Shown here in pieces: positions 23,978 to 33,112 of a DNA stretch of 64,000 bases. The DNA lies in NCBI RefSeq assembly GCF_034480035.2, contig NZ_CP118753.2:1258677-1322676 (forward strand), in the 5' to 3' direction. Numbering within the stretch: the first letter of the stretch is position 1; each line of letters starts with the position of its first letter. This DNA is from Methanosphaera sp. ISO3-F5 (lineage in GTDB: Archaea; Methanobacteriota; Methanobacteria; Methanobacteriales; Methanobacteriaceae). A program made the translations under genes and the position numbers. The notes beneath the pieces are model-generated. The model ran no database searches and was not told the origin of the DNA. It saw only the letters and a program-made list of their open reading frames with translations.

Positions 23978-26146
23978 TTAATAAAAATACTCAGCATCTT
24001 CGCGTTTAGATAATTGTTTCAATTGTAACTCTATTTTATATGGAGTTAACTTTGGATCATGTTTAATAACAACACTAAACTTATTTTCAATAGTTCCATT
24101 TATTGTTTTTGTTTGATTTTTACTGTTTTTTAGATAAAGTTTTGCTCCAACTATTTTATTTACTGGTAGAGCATCATAAATTAAAAGATTATTTACTTGT
24201 GCTTCAATTTCCCCATAATCCTTATTACCATTATTATATATTATATATTTTTCATATTCATTGGATATTTCTGAACGATGCTTTTTAATCGGTAAAACCA
24301 CTTTAGATGCTGTTTTGTTATAAACATAAAATGTAGTAGAGTTTATTGTTTCATGAAAATCCTGATTTTCTGATAACTTGATAGTTACTTTATTGGTTCC
24401 TACAAGATTAGTCTTATAATAAACACTGAAATGACCATCATCGTCAAGTTTAGCTTTTTGTGTCTTATTTTCATTATTGAATCTTGCTTCAAGAGTAATA
24501 TTATTTAAATCAATATACACTTCATCAAAACCATAATAAGCATCAGTAGGTATTATCTCTCCATAGATATATACAGTTTCACCTACTTTTAAAGGCATGA
24601 TATCAGTCCCTATATATAATTCTGGCATAAATTTTGCAGATGTATAATTTTTAATTCTTTTTGCAGGTGCAAATATTTCATTTCCTTCAAATACAACTAT
24701 TAACTGATTTGATCCTGCTGATAATAATGTTTTCTTACAATCAAATTTTCCTTTTTCATCAGTCATCCATTGATACATATAGCCATACTGTCCATACCTT
24801 ATTTTATACTCAGATAATGATGGATAAACATATACAAATTCCTCCTTCACTGGATTACCATCTTCATCTGTAATTTTTCCTCTTACACATATACTTTTTC
24901 CTGCACGAAGCTTGCTCTCGTTTAATATTTTGAATGTTATTATTGTATTTATACGATTTACTTTGAATGTAGTTTTTGTTTTTGTGGACAAGTAGTTGGC
25001 ATTACCAGGAGAAATTACTGTTATATTATTGGTTCCTGTTTTGTTTGCCTTTATTGTTTTTTGGAATGCTCCTGTTTTATCTGTTTTAATAATATATTTT
25101 TGGTTGTTTATTTTTAGTTGTATTTTTTTGCTAATTACTGGTTGGTTTTTTATGTCTACAAGTTTACCAGTTATTTTTACATTCTTTTTGACTGTTGCAT
25201 TTGTAATATTGTTAAGGATTATTTTTGTCGGATTTCTATATACACTGAATTTTGTATGGTTTTTATTTTGGTAATATATGTCACTTACTAGTACTGCTTC
25301 TATTGTATGATTTTTTGTTGTTCCATCATTATTTATTGCTTTCATTACTTGTGGTATTGTATAATTGTATGTTGCCTTGTTGTTTTCTATTTCTACAAGT
25401 ATTTTTTTTCCTTTATTGTTTTTTAATGTTTTTCCATCTATTTTGAACAGTACTTTTGATCCAGTGTTTAATGCCGTTTTGTTTTTATGTCCTAGTGTTG
25501 TGTCTTTTATTATGGTTTTGATTGTTATTGTTTCGTAGTGTTTTTGTTTTTTGGGTGTTGCTGTTACTGTTAGTTGTGCGTTTCGTTTCTTGATTTGTGC
25601 TGTAACTATCCTACTTTTGGCAGCAGTATACTGTTTTGTTCCACTGTATATCGCAGTTATGTTTTTAATGTTTCGTAGGTATAGGTCTGCTGTGATTGTT
25701 ATTCTTACTTTTCCGTTTTTTACCAGGAATTTCCATGGTGTTTCTGAGCTGCTGAAGCTTCCATCTTTTTTCAATGTTTTACTATTTAGTTTGAATACCA
25801 GGTTTCCACCAGTAACTGGTTTGTCTTCGTTGTCTGTGATGTTTGCTTTTAATGTTATGTTTTCTCCTACTATTCCACTGATTGAGTCAACAGTTATTTT
25901 TACATTCCTTTTTCTTGTGTTTCTATTGTTTGCTGTTTTAACGTTTTTATTATTATTTGTTTTTATTGTTTTTTGTGAGGTTTTTATATTATTATTTATT
26001 TCTTGACTGGATGGATTTATTGTTTGTTGTGCTTGTTTTTCTATCGTGTTGTCTTGTTCGTTTTGTACTTCACTTGCACATGCTATTCCAATCATTAACT
26101 GTAATAATAAAATAAATAATAATATCATTTTAGTATTTTTATTCAT
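23978..26146 (-). CDS. Secreted adhesin-like protein with Ig-like repeats
   Basis: A 722-residue exported protein. A signal peptide (KMILLFILLLQLMIGIACA) is followed by a Lys/Asn/Gln-rich linker to ~residue 75. Then come about six Ig-like (Big_3/Big_5-type) beta-sandwich repeats; repeat starts are marked by phrases such as VDSISGIVGENITLKANITD, ITGKLVDIKNQPV and VRGKITDEDGNPV. No transmembrane anchor or cell-wall motif is obvious at the C-terminus. GAGGTAAT lies upstream of the ATG. Proteins of this type are abundant on Methanosphaera and Methanobrevibacter cells and probably bind other cells or host glycans; the ligand is unknown. Confidence 0.82.
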   Translation of the reverse strand: MNKNTKMILLFILLLQLMIGIACASEVQNEQDNTIEKQAQQTINPSSQEINNNIKTSQKTIKTNNNKNVKTANNRNTRKRNVKITVDSISGIVGENITLKANITDNEDKPVTGGNLVFKLNSKTLKKDGSFSSSETPWKFLVKNGKVRITITADLYLRNIKNITAIYSGTKQYTAAKSRIVTAQIKKRNAQLTVTATPKKQKHYETITIKTIIKDTTLGHKNKTALNTGSKVLFKIDGKTLKNNKGKKILVEIENNKATYNYTIPQVMKAINNDGTTKNHTIEAVLVSDIYYQNKNHTKFSVYRNPTKIILNNITNATVKKNVKITGKLVDIKNQPVISKKIQLKINNQKYIIKTDKTGAFQKTIKANKTGTNNITVISPGNANYLSTKTKTTFKVNRINTIITFKILNESKLRAGKSICVRGKITDEDGNPVKEEFVYVYPSLSEYKIRYGQYGYMYQWMTDEKGKFDCKKTLLSAGSNQLIVVFEGNEIFAPAKRIKNYTSAKFMPELYIGTDIMPLKVGETVYIYGEIIPTDAYYGFDEVYIDLNNITLEARFNNENKTQKAKLDDDGHFSVYYKTNLVGTNKVTIKLSENQDFHETINSTTFYVYNKTASKVVLPIKKHRSEISNEYEKYIIYNNGNKDYGEIEAQVNNLLIYDALPVNKIVGAKLYLKNSKNQTKTINGTIENKFSVVIKHDPKLTPYKIELQLKQLSKREDAEYFY

Positions 26147-26324
26147 TTTATTACCTCTTATGATTTTTTAGATTATTTTATGATTTAATCTATATTGTTA
26201 TATTTGATTTTGTTATAATATGTACTTGTTTATGTTTTTTTCGTTTGATTATTTTATCATTTTTCTGGATTGGTTCTTTCTTTTGACTTTATACTATGTT
26301 TATTTTTTGTAATGGTTTTGATTG

Positions 26325-27053
26325 TTATTTTCCTTGTTCTCTTTTGTGGAGTAGTGTTAATGTGATTGTTGGTATTAGTATTCCTGCTAGTATTAAGCTT
26401 GGGTGTATTAGTAGTCCCATGATTATGAATGATATTCCACAAATTATTGTCTGTATTTTTCCGTGTTGTTTTGATTTTGTGTCTTCGTAGTATTGTAGTA
26501 TTATTGATAGTGATATTTCGATGCTTAAGCATAGTATGCCTGTCATGAATATGCTGAAGGTTAGGAAATTTTCTGGATCATAGTTTATTATGGCCGTTAT
26601 TGGGAGGATTATTGTTAGGGTTGATAGGATGTATCCTGTTATGATGAGTAGTGTGTGTGATTTTTTTGTTGTGTTTATGAAATTTTCTTTGGTTACTGTT
26701 TTTATGTCTGATGTTTCTGTTTTGGTGCTTTTGGTTTTTGGTATTTTGTCTAGTTGGTTTAGTAGTTCTTCGAGTATTGTGTTGATTGCTTGTTCTCCTC
26801 CTCTTGTTAGGTCCATGATTGCATGGGGGTAGTCTGCTGTGAATATGATTTTTGTTGTAGTGGGTGTGTTTTCTATTAGTGTGATGTGCATTATGAAAGT
26901 TTGATTGAATGTGTCTATTATTGTGTAGGTGTATGTGTATTGGTTGTATCTTCTTATTTTATAGTATTTATATGGGAATATGGAGTTTAGTTTTTTGTTT
27001 ACTGTTTCTAGGGGGTGTTCTAGGAGTATTTCTTTTGTTGTTTCGGCAAACAT
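26325..27053 (-). CDS. Membrane protein with soluble N-terminal domain
   Basis: A 242-residue protein. Residues 1-100 look like a compact alpha/beta domain (KEILLEHPLETVNKKLN ... FIMHITLIENTPTTTKIIF). Its amphipathic ending is followed by a Thr/Lys-rich linker and then four hydrophobic segments from ~residue 133 to 235. GGGTGAT just before the ATG supports the start. I do not recognise the family. The N-terminal part recalls SRPBCC/START-like folds, but this is weak. It sits between two secreted-protein genes and is transcribed with the upstream adhesin orientation, 178 bases away from its start. Confidence 0.7.
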   Translation of the reverse strand: MFAETTKEILLEHPLETVNKKLNSIFPYKYYKIRRYNQYTYTYTIIDTFNQTFIMHITLIENTPTTTKIIFTADYPHAIMDLTRGGEQAINTILEELLNQLDKIPKTKSTKTETSDIKTVTKENFINTTKKSHTLLIITGYILSTLTIILPITAIINYDPENFLTFSIFMTGILCLSIEISLSIILQYYEDTKSKQHGKIQTIICGISFIIMGLLIHPSLILAGILIPTITLTLLHKREQGK

Positions 27054-27275
27054 TTTTTTTAATCACCCATTTTTATTGTATGTGACATTTCTCTTTTATT
27101 TTATAGAGATTATTATATTAAATATTTTTTATTAATTAAGTGTCAATATTGTGATTTTAGTTTAAATTTTATGATTGTTATTTTTTTCTTGTTTATTGGT
27201 ATGTTTTTGTTCAAAGTTTTAAGTAGTAGTAATGATATACATATTATCTAACGAAAATTTTTTTATGGTAATTTA

Positions 27276-29465
27276 ATGAGAGGTAAGAAATTTAAGTTTT
27301 TCTTCCTGACTTTTACATTTTTATTATTTTTAGCTTGTTTATCTGGTATTCATGCTAGTAATGATACTGGTGATTTATTAGTTGATGATGGTAAATGTAT
27401 TTCTAAGTCTGTGGAGAATAAAAATATTAAAGAAGATTCAGATGATAAAGATGAATTAGACGTTACAGTAAATGAAGTTGAAAGTAAGGATTACCTATCA
27501 TACACTAGCATTACTGGTAATATATTTACTGATGATGACGATTTACCAGAAGAGTCATACATACACCTATATGTTGATGGTAAGAAACAGTCCCATAATG
27601 CTTTCAAATTATATGACAACGGAAACTATAAATACACAACAAAACAAAAAATAGGAAACCACACATTCAAGATACACATAAACGACCCCGAATACAAGAC
27701 AAGAACAGCCACAACAAACTTCACAGTAACCGACAAAATCAAACCAATACTAAACAAGTCAAGACCAATATACTTTGCAATGGACCATACCAACAGCAAA
27801 GACAAAAAAATATGTAACAACATAGTAAGCAAACTAAAACAGGAAGGATTCAAAGTAGTACGATACAGGATAGGACCAAACGCAATGTACCAGAACATGC
27901 TATACCTGTACAAACACAAAATACACAATGCAATAATGTTCCACCTCTTCAATGGAGTAGACCCATCCAATATCAGAGAAGTAGCAGCGAACGGTAACGA
28001 TAACAGGGGACGAATAGTAAGAAGTCGTGGAAATGATGTGGTACTCGCATGGTTCTATGATGCATCCGACCCTATACATGTGGGAGGAAACTGTTACAAG
28101 TCAGTAAGAGGTAGTGAAACAGGATCCAGACTATACAATCCAAAGGAGTACATGGACAAAAACAACATATACTATATATGCACTAGCAGTGACCACAGAA
28201 AACATAAGAGCACGGCAGACTATAATGGAGACATGACAACACTGGAATTTATGAAACTATTCACAGAAGACAAAAGCCTGAAATATCATACAACAACAAA
28301 GGCAAAGGTAAGCTTAACAGATGACTACTTGGTTACAGTGACAGGAACAGTTAAGTATCCAACCAGTACCGTGAACGGATACCTTGATATTAAGGACAGT
28401 AACAATAAAACATTATCTGATAATGTAATGGTAAAAGATAATAAATTCTCAACACAATTTATGTTAAAAAGTATTGGAAAACAAAATCTCCGAGTAACCT
28501 ATAAGGGATCCGCACTATATTCAGAGAGTAATCAGACAGTTACTGCAACAATAAGTGTGAAAAATGCCACAATAAATGTGGCACAGGAATCCAACCTTGT
28601 TGAAGACAACAGTGTAAGCATATCATTAACAGAACCTAACACGGATGAAATACTTGTAGATCAACTGGTAAAGGTTACATTTGATGGTGTAACACGTGAA
28701 TATCGTACAAATAGTACTGGTAGTGTGCTTGCACAACTTGATGTTAAGAAAAGTCAGAGGATTGTCATACAGGTATATCATGACAACAGGCTACTTAATA
28801 CCAGCAGGTTTTATGTTAAGGTTTACAAGGATAATGTAACAGTAAAGCTAGATAATATTAAGGCAGTGACTGGTAACAGGTTTATGCTTAGAGCCAATGT
28901 AACGGATAGTATGGGTAATCCTGTTAAGTCTGGTTATGTTGTGTTTAAGTTGAATGGAAGAAGCTTTAGAGAAGGTGATTCCTTTAATACCAGTAATCCT
29001 ATACGAAAATTTAAGGTTAAGAATGGTGTTGTGAATTATTATTTGACTGCTGATGTTAAATTTAATGCTAAAAACTTTGTAGCAGTTTACCTGGGTAATT
29101 ACAGGTATCATTACGGTAAGTCAAGCCTTGTTAAGGCTGTAATTACTAGAAGGTATGCTAAGATTAATATTAGTTATTCTGATGTTAGTAAGGGGAGTAT
29201 GAGTTTTGTCACTAAAGTTATTGATACTAAGAAAGATGTGGGTTTACTTCAGAAAAAATCCGTCATCCATGTTAAAATTAGTAATAAAGATATTGGTTTG
29301 GATAAAACGGTTAATCTTCATGTTAATAAGACTGGTATGGCAGAGTATTCATTACGTTTACCGGCTAGTCTTGTCAATAATTCTAAGATAAAGTTAAATA
29401 TTAGTGCGGAGTTTGTCAGTGATTATTATTATACTGCCCGTAAAAATAGGAAGGTTATTATCTAA
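27276..29465 (+). CDS. Secreted protein with RPIYFAMDHT domain and Ig-like repeats
   Basis: A 729-residue exported protein with a signal peptide (FKFFFLTFTFLLFLACLSG). One Ig-like repeat spans ~65-155. An unnamed ~170-residue domain spans ~161-333, from KSRPIYFAMDHTNSKD to FMKLFTED. It contains conserved blocks HLFNGVDPSNIREVA, DNRGRIVRSRGNDVVLAWFYD and YICTSSDHRKHK. Three to four further Ig-like repeats run to the end. The unnamed domain is shared with the frameshifted gene at 22973-23712. Invariant Asp, His, Arg and Cys residues suggest an enzyme or ligand-binding domain exposed at the surface. The codon choice swings from T-ending through A/C-ending (27600-28300) back to T-ending within this gene. 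Confidence 0.8.
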   Translation: MRGKKFKFFFLTFTFLLFLACLSGIHASNDTGDLLVDDGKCISKSVENKNIKEDSDDKDELDVTVNEVESKDYLSYTSITGNIFTDDDDLPEESYIHLYVDGKKQSHNAFKLYDNGNYKYTTKQKIGNHTFKIHINDPEYKTRTATTNFTVTDKIKPILNKSRPIYFAMDHTNSKDKKICNNIVSKLKQEGFKVVRYRIGPNAMYQNMLYLYKHKIHNAIMFHLFNGVDPSNIREVAANGNDNRGRIVRSRGNDVVLAWFYDASDPIHVGGNCYKSVRGSETGSRLYNPKEYMDKNNIYYICTSSDHRKHKSTADYNGDMTTLEFMKLFTEDKSLKYHTTTKAKVSLTDDYLVTVTGTVKYPTSTVNGYLDIKDSNNKTLSDNVMVKDNKFSTQFMLKSIGKQNLRVTYKGSALYSESNQTVTATISVKNATINVAQESNLVEDNSVSISLTEPNTDEILVDQLVKVTFDGVTREYRTNSTGSVLAQLDVKKSQRIVIQVYHDNRLLNTSRFYVKVYKDNVTVKLDNIKAVTGNRFMLRANVTDSMGNPVKSGYVVFKLNGRSFREGDSFNTSNPIRKFKVKNGVVNYYLTADVKFNAKNFVAVYLGNYRYHYGKSSLVKAVITRRYAKINISYSDVSKGSMSFVTKVIDTKKDVGLLQKKSVIHVKISNKDIGLDKTVNLHVNKTGMAEYSLRLPASLVNNSKIKLNISAEFVSDYYYTARKNRKVII

Positions 29466-29492
29466 TCCCCCATTTTATTACTCTATTTTTTT

Positions 29493-29834
29493 TTATAATG
29501 TGTGTTCTATGCTGTGGCTTGTACATGTTATTTCTTCATTGTTTATTATGATTTTCTCGTTCTTGTTTAGTTGGAACATTTTTTGCATGTTGCCTGTTAG
29601 TTGGGTGGTTGTAGTGTATGTTTCTAGTTTGTTTTCTTGTTTGTTTTCTATTACTATGTCGTATATTTGTTGTGGTGCAAAGTAGGATATGCTGTATGTT
29701 TTGTGTTCTGATTCTAGTATGGCGTGTTCGAATAGTACTACTCCGAAGGAGTATAGCATTTCTATTTCGTCTAGTGTTTCCTTGTCTTTTTCTATTCTTG
29801 TGTTTTGTGTTTCTTTTATTCCTTCATATTGCAT
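29493..29834 (-). CDS. Small hypothetical protein, paralogue of 31076-31390
   Basis: A 113-residue soluble protein. It shares a pattern with the + strand protein at 31076: FGVVLFEHAILESE versus EGIVVFEHNVLESE, then YSISYFAP versus YSICYCPL, a YD.V.E.K segment, an LTG/LSG turn and a CT.H..E ending. GTAGTGATCC upstream of the ATG supports the start. No domain is known to me. The pair lies either side of tRNA-Asn and an HExxH protein gene, in opposite orientation. Confidence 0.72.
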   Translation of the reverse strand: MQYEGIKETQNTRIEKDKETLDEIEMLYSFGVVLFEHAILESEHKTYSISYFAPQQIYDIVIENKQENKLETYTTTTQLTGNMQKMFQLNKNEKIIINNEEITCTSHSIEHTL

Positions 29835-29910
29835 TTTGGATCACTACCCCTTATTGGTATGTTTATCTTTTTTTCTAAATATTGGTGGAATATTATTAAA
29901 AATAGATAGA

Positions 29911-29919
29911 TTTATATAT
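29911..29919 (+). promoter_or_regulatory. TATA box of tRNA-Asn
   Basis: TTTATATAT, 33 bases before the first tRNA base, fits an archaeal TATA box with a short 5' leader. Confidence 0.55.
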
Positions 29920-29951
29920 GATAAAAAACATAATTTAATTTGTACTTTTAT

Positions 29952-30024
<73 letters not shown>

Positions 30025-30059
30025 CTATCTTTTTAAAACTTATTCTTTTTTATACATTA

Positions 30060-30905
30060 TTATATTTTATCATCAAACTTATCAACATATTCAATTAATT
30101 CATCGATATTTCCTTCACCGTTAACAAAGTAATCGAATATGAAATAGATCATTTCTATGATAATCTCTACTTTTTCTTCCTCATCAAAGCGTTCACTTGT
30201 ATAATCGAAGGTTAGTTTCTGGTTGAATTCGTCGATGCTGTCCTGTTTGAACTGTTCATGTATCTGTTTTTCTAATTTTTTTGTGATTACCTGTCTTAAT
30301 ATGTCATCTATGTCATGGCTTATTTCATGGGCAAATATGAAGAAATCCTTACTGTATTCCACGTCGATTCCATATTCTATGATTAACTGTATGAATGGCA
30401 GGTAGTTATGGTACTTGTCTGGTGTGAATCTTCCTTCCACTATATATGATAGGTATTCATCGGCTACTCTGTTTTCTATTGAATTGTTTAGCATGAACAT
30501 TACGAATGATTCTATTATTCGATAGTTTTTTATTGTGAATATTCTTGATAATACTTTTTCGAATATTTCTGCATAGATGTGATGGGTTAGTTCATGAATT
30601 AATGTGACTATCTGCTGTGATTCTGGCTGTTTATTGTTTAGGTATATTTTGTTGTATATGTAGTATCCTGATGATATTTCCTGTTCTGAGTAGTATATGT
30701 TTACGTGCTGTTTTGTTATGCGTTTAATGTTTTCTAGTGGTGTATGTGTGTAGTCCAGTTCAAGGTTTTCTAGGCTTTCTCTTGTTATTTCGTTTATTAT
30801 TTCATTGTAGTCTTTTGGTGTGAAGTCTACTGTTTCCAGTTTTTTCATGTTTTCTCTGGTTATTAATTGGTGCATGTTTGTTATTGTTTTTTCGTCAGAA
30901 CTCAT
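30060..30905 (-). CDS. HExxH putative zinc metallopeptidase-like protein
   Basis: A ~281-residue cytoplasmic protein with HELTHH (the HExxH zinc motif) in a hydrophobic helix near residue 120. ENRVADEYLSYIVEG follows some 45 residues later, where a Glu could be the third zinc ligand. There is no signal peptide or membrane span. The ATG at 30903-30905 follows GTGAT by 4 bases; an upstream GTG belongs to that site. The 51833-52756 protein shares the same core (ELAHH ... NEFVSHRVQEYF) but adds a zinc ribbon. Substrate and role are unknown. Confidence 0.75.
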   Translation of the reverse strand: MSSDEKTITNMHQLITRENMKKLETVDFTPKDYNEIINEITRESLENLELDYTHTPLENIKRITKQHVNIYYSEQEISSGYYIYNKIYLNNKQPESQQIVTLIHELTHHIYAEIFEKVLSRIFTIKNYRIIESFVMFMLNNSIENRVADEYLSYIVEGRFTPDKYHNYLPFIQLIIEYGIDVEYSKDFFIFAHEISHDIDDILRQVITKKLEKQIHEQFKQDSIDEFNQKLTFDYTSERFDEEEKVEIIIEMIYFIFDYFVNGEGNIDELIEYVDKFDDKI

Positions 30906-31075
30906 ATTAATCACATCTTCCTTATTTATGCTTTTATTTGGTAATGCATATATATTATTTTCTTTTTAGTTTTACCTTAGAATTATTAAGTTTAAACTAA
31001 ATGTATAGTTTTTATAGTTTTAATAGTTATGAGGTACATATTTATTTATTATAAAGTTGTGTTAAATGATTATAT

Positions 31076-31390
31076 ATGAGATTTATTGAAAGATGTAAGG
31101 ATAATGTTAGTGAGGTTAGTGAATATTATGCAGAGGGTATTGTTGTCTTTGAGCATAATGTTCTTGAATCAGAGAATTTTGTTTATAGTATTTGTTATTG
31201 TCCATTGTTGGATGTTTATGATGTTTTATTGGAGGATAAGGTTAATGGTAGGCTAGTTAATTATGAGGCTAGGAGGAAATTATCTGGTTCTACTTTAAAG
31301 TATTTTAATGTTTTTAAGGGTGATGTGGTTGATGATATGTTTGGTAACAGGTTTACTTGTATGACTCATCATTTGGAGATTAAAGACTAA
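31076..31390 (+). CDS. Small hypothetical protein, paralogue of 29493-29834
   Basis: A 104-residue soluble protein with the same pattern as the 29493 protein (EGIVVFEHNVLESENFVYSI, LSGSTLKYF, FTCMTHHLE). Its function is unknown. The coding strand is strongly G+T-rich whereas its paralogue's coding strand is A+C-rich, so the two have drifted towards opposite codon choice. It is followed by a universal stress protein gene 141 bases downstream. Confidence 0.7.
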   Translation: MRFIERCKDNVSEVSEYYAEGIVVFEHNVLESENFVYSICYCPLLDVYDVLLEDKVNGRLVNYEARRKLSGSTLKYFNVFKGDVVDDMFGNRFTCMTHHLEIKD

Positions 31391-31531
31391 TCTTTTGTTA
31401 TGATTTTAGTAGGATTAATGTATTTTTTGTAGGAAGTTTATTGTTTGTTTTATTTTGTTAATAAAAGGTTAAATATTGATTTGTACATAACTATTAATTA
31501 ACTATAAATTAATTTTTTGTGAGGTTTGGAT

Positions 31532-31996
31532 ATGTATAATAAAATTTTATTACCTAGCGATGGTTCAAAAAATTCTGATCATGCTATTAAGCATGCGTTG
31601 CAGATTGCCTCTGATGAGGGTGCTGAAATTACTGTTTTGCATGTTGTTGATAGTAAGCATTTGAGTAGTTTGTCTGATGAAGCTTTGGATAAGGATGATC
31701 TAATTTTTGATGAGCATAGTGATGAGGTTCTTGATCATGTGCTTGGTGTTATTGATGAGCTTCGGGATGAGCTTGGTATTGCTTCTGATATTAAGGTTTC
31801 TACTTTGACTGTTGAGGGTAATCCTGCTGATGTTATTGTGCGGGTTTGTGAGAAAAAGAGTATGGATATGGTTATCATGGCTAATAGTGGTAAGCATAAG
31901 TTGGATAGGTTCCTTTTGGGTAGTGTTACTGAGAAGACTATTCGGGAGGCTCCTGTTCCTGTTCTTGTTATTCCTGCTAATTATTCTCCCAACTAA
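31532..31996 (+). CDS. Universal stress protein (UspA family)
   Basis: A 154-residue single-domain Usp. It begins MYNKILLPSDGSKNSDHAIKHA and has the second strand AEITVLHVVD. The C-terminal nucleotide-binding segment is VIMANSGKHKLDRFLLGSVTEK, where the first Gly of the G-2x-G-9x-GS motif is Ala and the rest is kept. ATP binding is therefore likely but not certain. I place the start at the ATG 31532, 7 bases after GAGG; the frame is also open from a TTG at 31526. The family helps cells survive starvation and stress. It stands alone with its own promoter. Confidence 0.9.
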   Translation: MYNKILLPSDGSKNSDHAIKHALQIASDEGAEITVLHVVDSKHLSSLSDEALDKDDLIFDEHSDEVLDHVLGVIDELRDELGIASDIKVSTLTVEGNPADVIVRVCEKKSMDMVIMANSGKHKLDRFLLGSVTEKTIREAPVPVLVIPANYSPN

Positions 31997-32174
31997 TTTT
32001 TTTCTTTTTTTATAAGTAAAAATATAACAATGTTAATTTATTGTTTTTAAAAAAAAATATAACTAGGTATAGTGGGACCTAGTTAAGTTTCCGAATATAT
32101 TCAAATAATAAAGTTGAGAACACGCTAAAAAACTCAACCCTAAAATTGGTATAAGATATTGATATTTATATAAT

Positions 32175-32215
32175 AATTAAAAAAATTTGTAAGATAAAGA
32201 AGTATTATCTTACAA
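32175..32215 (-). terminator. Hairpin-plus-U-tract terminator of mtaBC
   Basis: A perfect 11-bp inverted repeat (TTGTAAGATAA at 32187-32197 and its complement at 32205-32215, 7-base loop) lies 14 bases after the mtaC stop. On the mtaC strand it is followed by a run of seven Ts within an AT-rich tail. It has the form of an intrinsic terminator. Two weaker inverted repeats (32061-32084 and 32113-32138) lie further downstream. Confidence 0.75.
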
Positions 32216-32229
32216 GAGAGTTAGTGAAT

Positions 32230-33063
32230 CTAGGAGTATGCTGCTACGTATTCACCGACAATGTCAGCGTATTCGTTTCTGATGTCTTCCCAGGATTTAC
32301 CGTCATCTACAATAGCATCTGCTAATTTAGGTGTGTGGTATGCTTCTACACCGTAGAAACAGTGTGCACTTTCTTCTACGAAGTCACGACGTACTGCTCC
32401 ACCACCACATCCAATAGGGATGTCTAAACCTTCTTCTTCCATTAATGCTGCAATTTTACCGAATGCGGTCATTGTTGTTGTCATTAATGCTGTTGCTGTT
32501 GCCATTGCTGGTTTGTGTTCTTTGAATGCTGCAATTACGTCTGCGTTAGGTACGTCACGACCGAGGTCGATAGGTTCGTATCCGTTTGCGTTTAAGAACA
32601 TAACAATTAAGTTTTTACCGATGTCGTGAGGGTCACCTTCTACTGCACAACATACGATTTTTGCTTTGGAATCTGCTTTGTGTCCGAGTTTTGCTTCACA
32701 AAGTGCTACACCGGACATCATTGCGTCTCCAGCTAACATTAAATCAGGTAAGAAGAATTCACCTTTAGTGTATAAAGCAGATACACCATCCATACCTTTC
32801 ATTAAAGCATTGTTAATGAGGTCTATTGGATCTGCACCATCGTTTAATGCTGCTTCTACGTCTGCATCGGTTTTGTCTTTGTCACCGTATAATACATCTA
32901 AAGCTAGGGTTCTTTTTACTCCTTCTTCTGCTGGTAAGATTTCAACTACTTCTGGGTCGTCTTCAGGTTTGAGAGCTGGACCTTCTACTTTTACGTTGTA
33001 TCTTATTGCAATTTTTTCGTAATCTTCAAATTTTTCATAATATTTTTCTAAAGGGCTAACCAT
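32230..33063 (-). CDS. mtaC: Methanol corrinoid protein MtaC
   Basis: The corrinoid carrier of methanol-dependent methanogenesis, ~277 residues. The N-terminal half is the helical cap domain. The Rossmann-like half carries the cobalt-ligand motif EGDPHDIGKN with His at about residue 146, then the GRDVPNADV and CGGGAVRR loops. MtaB methylates its Co(I) corrinoid, and MtaA then transfers the methyl group to coenzyme M. I chose the ATG at 33061-33063 because AAGGATGTG (33079-33071) ends 7 bases before it; an ATG four codons upstream lies inside that site. It is the second gene of the mtaBC operon, 49 bases after mtaB. Confidence 0.96.
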   Translation of the reverse strand: MVSPLEKYYEKFEDYEKIAIRYNVKVEGPALKPEDDPEVVEILPAEEGVKRTLALDVLYGDKDKTDADVEAALNDGADPIDLINNALMKGMDGVSALYTKGEFFLPDLMLAGDAMMSGVALCEAKLGHKADSKAKIVCCAVEGDPHDIGKNLIVMFLNANGYEPIDLGRDVPNADVIAAFKEHKPAMATATALMTTTMTAFGKIAALMEEEGLDIPIGCGGGAVRRDFVEESAHCFYGVEAYHTPKLADAIVDDGKSWEDIRNEYADIVGEYVAAYS

Positions 33064-33112
33064 TTGAATACACATCCTTAATTATTTCTATATATTTTAA
33101 TTTTTTTCACGC

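Noticed and set aside
24624-24640. Near-copy of the inverted repeat TTGGCATAAATT
   Set aside because: It lies within adhesin coding sequence (Lys-Phe-Met-Pro) and matches only 11 bases, so it is chance. It does lower my confidence in the tnpB element.
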